Assembly (NCBI GenBank): GCA_026389415.1
Contig: JAPLHX010000186.1
Location: forward strand, 1 to 6,053
Direction: 5' to 3'
DNA length: 6,053 bases
From: Coprothermobacterota bacterium
GTDB taxonomy: Bacteria > Caldisericota > JANLFM01
Below, in pieces: positions 1-5,331 of the stretch (positions within the stretch are counted from its first letter, which is position 1; every line of letters begins with the position of its first letter). Under the pieces are notes generated by a model. It made no database searches. It saw only the letters and a list, made by a program, of their open reading frames with translations, and was not told the origin of the DNA. The position numbers were made by a program, and so were the translations under genes.

Positions 1-843
1 GTTGCTTTGGGCACAGGTCTTCTGCTGGATTTTCTTGCTGCCGCCCTAGACCCAGAAGAGCGCCCCAGACAAGACGTGGAAGGCGAGCAGACATTGGTGA
101 TACTCGACGTACCAGCGCAACGCTCTGATACGGAAATCCGGACCCTACCTCTGGGTGTCGTGATCAATCCAAACGCGATCGTCTCTGTCTGCCTGGAAGA
201 GAACCCGGCTTTTCTACTGCGGCCGCGATTGGGAGTGCATCCAGGGAAAAAAACACGCCTTCTTCTTCAATTGTTATATCGCTCCGCCGACCTCTACCTA
301 GAATCTATTAAAAAACTGAACGTGCGGGCTGGCTTGGTAGAAAAAACATTGCGTCGTTCAATGAAAAACGAGCAGATGTTCCAGTTGATGGAGATCCAAA
401 AGAGCCTTGTTTATCTCTCTATTGCCGTTAAAGCAAATTAAATCCTGCTGGAAGAGCTTCTTAGCTCTTGCCTGCGGCCGACGGAAGAGCGGAGAAATCT
501 CGCTATTCCCATCCAGTTGTTCCCAGAAGACGAGGACCTGCTTGAAGATGCCCTAACCGAATACCGGCAAGCGATTTCCACGGCAGAAATCCACAGCGGA
601 ATCCTGACCGCGACCTTGGGTGCCTTTGCGTCCATCATCTCCAACAACTTGAACATCGTGATGAAATTCCTTGCAGCAGTAACCATTATCATTGCTTTTC
701 CCACGATGATTGCCTCCCTTTTCGGAATGAATGTGAACCTGCCATTCCAAAATCATCCTTGGGCATTTATCGGCATCCTCGGATTGGCGGTCCTGGCTTC
801 TTTGTTTGCACTTTGGCTGTTGCGCCGCTGGCGGATGTTCTAG
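1..843 (+). pseudogene. corA: CorA-family Mg2+/Co2+ channel, 5' end outside window, interrupted by an in-frame TAA
   Basis: CorA proteins are pentameric inner-membrane channels for Mg2+ (also Co2+ and Ni2+). The reading frame is open from base 1, so the N-terminus (an estimated 30 residues) lies upstream of the window. The cytoplasmic domain is recognisable from DPEERPR and PLGVVI through VCLEENPAF to KSLVYLSIAVKAN. After codon 147, which is TAA, the same frame continues with EDEDLLEDALTEYRQAI, the conserved FASIISNNLNIVMKF, a first membrane helix, the signature GMN (codons 242-244, FGMNVNLPF) and a second helix ending in a basic tail RRWRMF. Both halves are in one frame, so the lesion is a single nonsense codon and not a frameshift. 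Without readthrough the product lacks the pore, so I call it a pseudogene. A sequencing error is the main alternative. Family assignment is very secure; loss of function is inferred. Confidence 0.88.
439..441 (+). other. In-frame TAA nonsense codon inside corA
   Basis: The codon follows KAN in KSLVYLSIAVKAN and precedes ILLEELL. In CorA relatives as I recall them this place usually holds Glu (SLKANEIVLEKL), so one G-to-T change (GAA to TAA) would explain it. No good start codon with a Shine-Dalgarno lies just downstream; the next candidate is a TTG at 517, within coding sequence. Confidence 0.75.
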
Positions 844-910
844 TCAGATTTGGGAATATCGTGCTCCGAGCTCGGTTTCCAATAATATAGAACTGGAAAG
901 GTTGGTCACG

Positions 911-1192
911 ATGGAAACCAATCATGTGAAAGGAAACAACAAAGGAGCCATTATGCTCTACGCATTAAGCACTTGCATCTGGTGCAGAAAAACAAAGTCT
1001 CTCTTGGTTGAACTAGGCGTAGCCTACGATTATGTTGATGTGGACCTTCTCAGCGGGTCAGATCGAAATCAAGCAGAAAATGAAATGATCCGCTGGAATC
1101 CACAATGCTCGTTTCCCACAATGGTCATTGGGGATCAATCATGCATTGTAGGATATGATGAATCTAAACTACGTCAAACTTTAGGAGGATAG
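911..1192 (+). CDS. Glutaredoxin-like thiol-disulfide carrier (NrdH/Grx type)
   Basis: This is a 93-residue thioredoxin-fold protein of glutaredoxin size, without signal peptide and so cytoplasmic. It starts the fold with IMLYALSTC, has the redox motif CIWC at residues 22-25, then the helix RKTKSLLVELGV, the strand YDYVDVDLL, and the cis-proline loop SFPTMVI (Pro69), ending IVGYDESKLRQTL. Two further cysteines, C66 and C78, flank the cis-Pro strand. The CIWC motif followed by basic RK is typical of electron carriers more than of glutathione-dependent Grx; I see no clear glutathione-binding signature. I chose ATG 911 because AAAGG lies at 897-901 and because the N-terminal VKGNNKGAI stretch resembles relatives as I remember them. 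ATG 953 (79 residues) has an even better ribosome site and is a real alternative. The stop codon overlaps the ribosome-site region of the next gene, a ferredoxin:disulfide reductase-type protein that is its probable electron donor. Confidence 0.88.
   Translation: METNHVKGNNKGAIMLYALSTCIWCRKTKSLLVELGVAYDYVDVDLLSGSDRNQAENEMIRWNPQCSFPTMVIGDQSCIVGYDESKLRQTLGG
941..947 (+). promoter_or_regulatory. Possible ribosome binding site for an alternative glutaredoxin start at 953
   Basis: AAAGGAG ends 5 nt before ATG 953, which would start the protein at MLYALSTCIWC, exactly at the first strand of the fold. The competing site for ATG 911 is AAAGG (897-901) with a 9-nt gap. Sequence alone does not settle which start is used, and both may be. 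Confidence 0.4.
1183..1188 (+). promoter_or_regulatory. Strong ribosome binding site for the disulfide reductase gene
   Basis: A consensus AGGAGG lies inside the last codons of the glutaredoxin gene, 10 nt upstream of the GTG at 1199. It supports the GTG start and implies that both genes are on one transcript. Confidence 0.7.
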
Positions 1193-1198
1193 ACAAGC

Positions 1199-1693
1199 GT
1201 GGTCAATGACGATCTACAGGTCTCCAGGACTTACGAAAGATTGGTGAAAGAAGCGGAGTCAGCTGGATACCACCTAAATCCCGACGCCGAGTTCGCCAAA
1301 GAACTCGTACACGGACTTCTAACCAACGAAAAACGCTACGGATATTGGCATTGCCCATGCAGGCTGGCTACGGAGAATATCGAGCAGGATCGCGATCTCA
1401 TCTGTCCCTGTGACTACCGCGACCAGGACCTGATGGAATATGGCGCTTGTTATTGTGCGCTGTACGTAAACGATGCCATTGCCAAGAAAGAACAGATCGC
1501 ACGAAGCATTCCGGAACGCCGGCCACTCGTGAGAGAAAATCAGCGAAACGAACTGGGAGATTTGGGGAAGACTCACTGGAAATACCCAGTTTGGCGATGC
1601 CGAGTGTGTGGCTACCTATGCGCACGGGACGGCCCACCGGAAGCATGTCCGATTTGCCGGGCCAAAAAAGATAGATTTGAACATTTTCTATGA
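1199..1693 (+). CDS. Ferredoxin:thioredoxin/disulfide reductase catalytic subunit fused to a rubredoxin-like domain
   Basis: The 164-residue protein has an FTR catalytic (beta chain) domain at about 5-105. Its signature is CPC (52-54), X14, CPC (69-71), X12, CYC (84-86). By alignment with the plant enzyme, C52, C69, C71 and C84 should bind the [4Fe-4S] cluster, and C54 and C86 should form the redox-active disulfide. A second domain at about 127-164 has the rubredoxin pattern CRVCG (134-137) and CPIC (150-153), expected to hold one mononuclear iron. FTR catalytic domains joined to rubredoxin are known from methanogens as ferredoxin:disulfide reductases, one of which feeds electrons through a glutaredoxin-like protein to an anaerobic ribonucleotide reductase. 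No variable (alpha) FTR subunit is encoded here. It starts at GTG with AGGAGG 10 nt upstream and sits 6 nt after the glutaredoxin gene, so that protein is the likely substrate. The His of the plant CHC motif is Tyr85 here. The assignment is strong; the partner is inferred from position. Confidence 0.92.
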   Translation: MVNDDLQVSRTYERLVKEAESAGYHLNPDAEFAKELVHGLLTNEKRYGYWHCPCRLATENIEQDRDLICPCDYRDQDLMEYGACYCALYVNDAIAKKEQIARSIPERRPLVRENQRNELGDLGKTHWKYPVWRCRVCGYLCARDGPPEACPICRAKKDRFEHFL

Positions 1694-1714
1694 TAGACTG
1701 AATGGTGCAAATTG

Positions 1715-1870
1715 ATGAAATTAGGCGCTCGTAGCGTCATTACCGAATCCTCTGTCCAGCACTTGGAGTTGGAAATTAGCAAAGAAACTTTTGGCATCGT
1801 AAAAGCCACCAATATTCCACTGTCCGTCGATTCACTTTTTCAGGCAACTGCAGGAAGAGGTGACGCCTGA
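1715..1870 (+). pseudogene. Remnant of a molbindin/Mop (TOBE) domain gene with its middle missing
   Basis: A 51-codon ORF starts ATG 1715 and ends TGA 1870. Its first six residues, MKLGAR, match the characteristic start of Mop domains (MKxSARN or MKLGARN). It then jumps to SVITESSVQHLELEI and GIVKATNIPLSVD, which match the second half of a Mop domain (a VITxESVxxLGL-like segment, then the KATxVxxxVD end). The segment between, an estimated 27-30 residues holding the GAVNAEV-type strand, is absent. About a dozen extra residues follow where molbindins normally stop. Full Mop domains are about 68 residues and bind molybdate or tungstate as oligomers. With half the beta-barrel gone this product is unlikely to fold or bind, so I call it a relic. 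The ribosome site is weak. It begins 21 nt after the disulfide reductase gene. The match is made by eye from remembered family sequences. Confidence 0.6.
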
Positions 1871-1917
1871 CTTGCCCTGGTCGTGAAACGCTGACGAATT
1901 CGGCGTTGAGCTAGAAA

Positions 1918-4236
1918 GTGGAACAAAAGATGCAACGGGTCGAATGGCCTTCGGTTCAGCATCATTGGGAAAAAACAAAGGAGATGGCCGATCAATGTAT
2001 CGACATTACGCTGAATTACCGACAAAGCGGCCATCCGGGCGGATCTCGATCGAAAGTACATATATTAATAGCCACTCTACTTTCCGGGGTAATGCGGTAC
2101 GACCTGCGTGACCCTACCAAGAGATTCGCCGATCGATTCATTCTCACGGCTGGGCACACCGTACCACTTGTTTACTGTACCCTTGCTGTATTGAACCACG
2201 CCCTACGGCTTCGATTTCAGCAAACAGGAGACCCGAGATACAAAATCAAGCAGGATGCGGTTTATCCTGAGGATTTACTTTTATTCCGTAGACGAGGTGG
2301 ACTACCCGGACATGCCGAATTTTCCGGAAAAACTCTCTTTCTGAAGTTCAACACTGGACCTTCCGCTCATGGGTCCCCGGCAGCTGTGGGAGAGGCCTTC
2401 GCATTGAAACGGGCGGGAGTAGGGCAAGTGAAAGTGTTCGCACTAGAGGGAGATGCTGCACTCACACCGGGTGCCGTGCACGAAAGCGCAAACACCGCCT
2501 GGGCGCTGGGTTTGGATAACCTCAACTTCCTCATCGATTGGAACAATTTCGGCATCGATGACCATCCATTGTCCGATACGGTTTACGGCACGCCGGAAAT
2601 CTGGTTTTCCTCTCATGGCTGGCGGGTGTTCGGGACAGAAAAAGGTTCCGATTTTCCTTCCGTTCTTGCCGTCTTAAACGACTTGGTGGAATCCCCAGGC
2701 GAAGGAGTCCCTGCGGCCTGTTGGTTCAAAACGAGGAAAGGACGTGGGTACGGTATCTATGATAGCCAGTCTCATGGGCTTCCCCATCCCCCCAATTCGC
2801 CACAATACTGGGAAACCAAACGGGAATTCCAAGAGAAATATGGTATCGATTTTGACGGATATGGGCATCCCATGCCGTCCAACCCACAGGAATTCGAGCG
2901 CCAAACAGCAACCAATTTGACCATGGTGATGGAGGTTTTGCGCCAAGACCAAGATTTGATAGATTACCTTGCGCAAACCCTCGCCAATCTGGGCGAGCAA
3001 GTACCGACGAGTATACCGGATTGCATCATCAAGGATGAAAAAAACGTATTTCGCGACCAGCGGCTATTCGATCTCGGTGCATATCCGCCGGAATTGTTTG
3101 CAAATCCAGGAGAAAAATTGCCAAACAGAGCAGCACTGGCAAAGTTTGGCGCATGGGTCAACGCTTGGAGCGCCAAGGAATATGGCCGCCCTCTATTTAT
3201 CGTTTGTTCTGCAGATTTGGCAGAATCGACCAACATCGCCGGTTTTGCCAAATCTTGGGGTGAGTTTCCGGGATGGGGAACGTACAACAAATACCACAAT
3301 AGAAATGGAGTATTACTGCCACAGGAGATCACGGAGTTTGCCAATGCCGGAATAATGGTCGGGATGGCATCCGTAAATCTATCCGAGAACCCCTCAGCGG
3401 AGTTTGATGGTTTCTGGGGTGCTTGTTCCACATACGGTTCCTTTGCCTACCTCAAATACGGAATGATGCGGCTGTTCAGCCAATTGGCCCAGGATTGCTC
3501 ATTGAAAGTCGGCAAAGTAATTTGGATTGCTGGGCATTCCGGGCCGGAAACAGCAGATGATTCCAGAACACACTTTGGGATTTTCGAACCTGGTGTAACC
3601 CAGTTATTCCCCCAGGGCCATGTAGTGAACCTGCATCCATGGGAATACAATGAAGTGCCAGTCGTCTTGGGCGCCGCCCTCAAGACGAACGCACCGATTG
3701 TGGTGCTCCATCTCACTCGCCCGGCAATCGTAATTCCGGATCGAAAGGAACTCCGTATTCCTTCCCATCTGGAAGCAGCCCGAGGGGCGTATCTAATTAG
3801 AGATCACAAGCCTGATAGAGAAAAAATGGGAACCGTGATCATACAGGGTACTTCTACGACGGATGGAATGCTTCAGCTATTGCCCTGGCTTGAAAAGAGC
3901 GGATACAACTTAAAGATAGTGGCAGCGATCAGCCATGAGTTATTTTTGCTGCAAGACGAGGAATATCGACATAAGATTCTACCCCGGGAGGATTGGTTGG
4001 ACTCCATGGTGATTACCACTGAAGCATTGCTTTGCATGAGGGATTGGGTTTTCAGCCAGGTTTCCGCGGACTATTCCCTTTCTTCCGATTGGGACCGGCG
4101 TTGGCGAACTGGTGGAAAGATCGAGGAAGTGTTGGAGGAAGCGCACCTGACACCTTCTTGGCTGATGCAAGGGATCGAAAGGTTTGTAGTCCAACGAGAG
4201 ATGCGAAGAGGACAACTGCAAGCGAAACATCACTGA
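1918..4236 (+). CDS. Transketolase-family thiamine-diphosphate enzyme (long form)
   Basis: Transketolases move two-carbon ketol units between sugar phosphates in the cytoplasm (pentose phosphate or Calvin-type pathways). The 772 residues show a ThDP-binding N-domain: SGHPGGS (37-43), AGHT (78-81), TGPSAHG (146-152) and the cofactor motif GDA (178-180) running to NN (209-210). The middle domain has NRAAL (403-407), SADLAES (431-437), TEFANAG with the likely catalytic Glu473, and HSGPETADDSRTH (540-552). The C-domain begins near 637. By eye, R404, S437, H540, D548, H552 and R601 fall where yeast transketolase has its phosphate- and sugar-contacting R359, S386, H469, D477, H481 and R528, which favours real transketolase activity over a pyruvate dehydrogenase-like one. 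It is roughly 100 residues longer than classical transketolase. An in-frame TAG at 1912 limits the start to GTG 1918 or ATG 1930; neither has a strong ribosome site. No partner gene adjoins it. Exact substrates are unknown. Confidence 0.85.
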   Translation: MEQKMQRVEWPSVQHHWEKTKEMADQCIDITLNYRQSGHPGGSRSKVHILIATLLSGVMRYDLRDPTKRFADRFILTAGHTVPLVYCTLAVLNHALRLRFQQTGDPRYKIKQDAVYPEDLLLFRRRGGLPGHAEFSGKTLFLKFNTGPSAHGSPAAVGEAFALKRAGVGQVKVFALEGDAALTPGAVHESANTAWALGLDNLNFLIDWNNFGIDDHPLSDTVYGTPEIWFSSHGWRVFGTEKGSDFPSVLAVLNDLVESPGEGVPAACWFKTRKGRGYGIYDSQSHGLPHPPNSPQYWETKREFQEKYGIDFDGYGHPMPSNPQEFERQTATNLTMVMEVLRQDQDLIDYLAQTLANLGEQVPTSIPDCIIKDEKNVFRDQRLFDLGAYPPELFANPGEKLPNRAALAKFGAWVNAWSAKEYGRPLFIVCSADLAESTNIAGFAKSWGEFPGWGTYNKYHNRNGVLLPQEITEFANAGIMVGMASVNLSENPSAEFDGFWGACSTYGSFAYLKYGMMRLFSQLAQDCSLKVGKVIWIAGHSGPETADDSRTHFGIFEPGVTQLFPQGHVVNLHPWEYNEVPVVLGAALKTNAPIVVLHLTRPAIVIPDRKELRIPSHLEAARGAYLIRDHKPDREKMGTVIIQGTSTTDGMLQLLPWLEKSGYNLKIVAAISHELFLLQDEEYRHKILPREDWLDSMVITTEALLCMRDWVFSQVSADYSLSSDWDRRWRTGGKIEEVLEEAHLTPSWLMQGIERFVVQREMRRGQLQAKHH

Positions 4237-4275
4237 ATCAATCGTCGATTTTGGTCTGGGCAGATCGAAGATGGG
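4237..4275. other. Short gap between convergent genes
   Basis: Only 39 bases separate the stop of the transketolase gene from the stop of the membrane-protein gene on the other strand. I see a small inverted repeat (AATCG/CGATT, 4240-4250) but no hairpin followed by a T-run on either strand, so termination here is either Rho-dependent or extends into the opposing gene. Confidence 0.4.
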
Positions 4276-5331
4276 TTATTCCTTATTCGGAGTTGGGTTT
4301 ATTATCAATGAGGGTCGGCGCTTTCGTAATAAGGCGAAAAAGAAAAGAGATCCTACAGCCAGGCTGATATAGTATGTCCCAATCCGCCAAAGAAGAGTGA
4401 ACGAACCCACCATCGTTTTGGGGACCAAGTTTAGGAAGACGGATGCGAAACCCAGTTCTGCCGCGCCAGCTCCGCCAGGTGTCGGGGAAAGAGGCAGAAC
4501 GATGCTCAGCATGGCTTGGGCAAGAAACATTGGAAGGAACGCAAAATCGAAAAATCCCATGCTATACAATAATAGTGGCGCCACCATGAATGTGCAGAGC
4601 CAATAAAAGAAGACTGCGACGAGAGCCAATAGCAGATTCTTCCAGCCGAAGCGAAGAAGACCGCTGAAAGCTTGTCGCATTTCTTTTCCCTCAACCAAGC
4701 TCCATCGCCAGATGCGACGAAAGCGAACGTTCCTCAACCAATTTCGCAAGGGCCATGATTGAATTCTCCTCGAATATGCAGCAGGTTGCTTGCTTTTACG
4801 CGTATAGAGGATCAGTAGAACCATCAATAGAACAACCAGGAGAAGCGGTAGAGAAAAAAGCGTTTGCCATAGTATGCCAAGGTTGAATTGGGAACCCAAG
4901 AGAACGAGCAACAATGGCAAAATGAGGGAAAAGAGAGCCGTGCTGACGAAAATCCGGGCCGTGCTGGCCGTAGCCGCCTGGCTGAAAGGCATCCCTTCCT
5001 GGGTTAGAAAGTACATGAATGTTGGGGCTCCGCCGGCGTAAAAGGGGGTGATGAAAGCGACAAACGTACCTGCCATATTCACAGCAAAGATTTTTCGATA
5101 CGGAATATGCTGATCGATTCCCCGCAGCAGAAACCAGAAACTTAATGCGTCGAAGTACCACATCATTACGATGACCACAACGACCGCCAGCAACCATAGG
5201 GGGCGCAAGGAGAAAGCTTCAAACCGGAACAGGAAGAATACGGCTACCGCACCGCAACCAGAAAGGACGAGTGCAAGCAAAAGCCTTCGGACGATGGTTC
5301 TGCGCCGGGTCAGCTGTTCGTCGGTTTTCAT
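4276..5331 (-). CDS. Polytopic membrane protein, lysylphosphatidylglycerol synthase TM / flippase-like family
   Basis: The 351-residue protein is strongly hydrophobic, with an estimated 7-8 membrane segments and a basic N-terminus (RRRTIVRR), and belongs to the inner membrane. It has the family hallmarks: ITPFYAGGAP (94-103) after the third segment, a central basic cytoplasmic loop (about 173-215), SPTPGGAGAAELGF (282-295), and WRIGTYY (315-321) before the last helix and a basic tail. This is the membrane half of MprF-type proteins, without the C-terminal aminoacyl-transferase domain that makes lysyl-phosphatidylglycerol. Such stand-alone members are usually annotated as flippase-like or UPF0104; the substrate is unknown, a lipid being the usual guess. 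ATG 5331 has CGGAG on the minus strand 8 nt upstream and overlaps the stop of the nitrilase-family gene by ATGA, so start and operon membership are well supported. Confidence 0.88.
   Translation of the reverse strand: MKTDEQLTRRRTIVRRLLLALVLSGCGAVAVFFLFRFEAFSLRPLWLLAVVVVIVMMWYFDALSFWFLLRGIDQHIPYRKIFAVNMAGTFVAFITPFYAGGAPTFMYFLTQEGMPFSQAATASTARIFVSTALFSLILPLLLVLLGSQFNLGILWQTLFSLPLLLVVLLMVLLILYTRKSKQPAAYSRRIQSWPLRNWLRNVRFRRIWRWSLVEGKEMRQAFSGLLRFGWKNLLLALVAVFFYWLCTFMVAPLLLYSMGFFDFAFLPMFLAQAMLSIVLPLSPTPGGAGAAELGFASVFLNLVPKTMVGSFTLLWRIGTYYISLAVGSLFFFALLRKRRPSLIINPTPNKE
5328..5331 (-). promoter_or_regulatory. ATGA stop/start overlap coupling the amidohydrolase and membrane-protein genes
   Basis: Read on the minus strand, the TGA of the upstream gene lies within ATGA whose ATG starts the downstream gene. 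A GGAG (complement of 5340-5343) sits 8 nt before that ATG inside the upstream coding sequence. This is the usual arrangement for translational coupling. Confidence 0.8.

Noticed and set aside
866..875. Perfect 10-bp palindrome CCGAGCTCGG in the gap after corA
   Set aside because: It has no loop and no following T-run, so it is not a convincing terminator, and one short palindrome is weak evidence for an operator.
883..891. AT-rich TAATATAGA as a possible -10 box before the glutaredoxin gene
   Set aside because: No acceptable -35 box lies 16-18 bases upstream, so I do not call a promoter.
806..910. Upstream extension of the glutaredoxin ORF into the corA 3' end
   Set aside because: The added residues (MHFGCCAAGGCSSQ and onwards) do not look like part of the fold and overlap corA; ATG 911 or 953 fits much better.
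1791..1818. TTGGCA ... TATTCC as a promoter for the transketolase gene
   Set aside because: The -10 match is only 3 of 6 and it lies in the Mop remnant's coding sequence; no better pair was found in 1871-1917.
2964..3431. 155-codon minus-strand ORF opposite the transketolase gene
   Set aside because: It lies antisense to clearly conserved coding sequence, shows no recognisable domain and is explained as a shadow.
4240..4250. Inverted repeat AATCG-T-CGATT as a shared terminator
   Set aside because: A 5-bp stem with a 1-base loop cannot form a stable terminator hairpin, and no T-run follows on the appropriate strand.
4796..5197. 133-codon minus-strand ORF overlapping the flippase-like gene
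   Set aside because: It is a different frame of the same strand inside a gene with clear family motifs and has no credible product.
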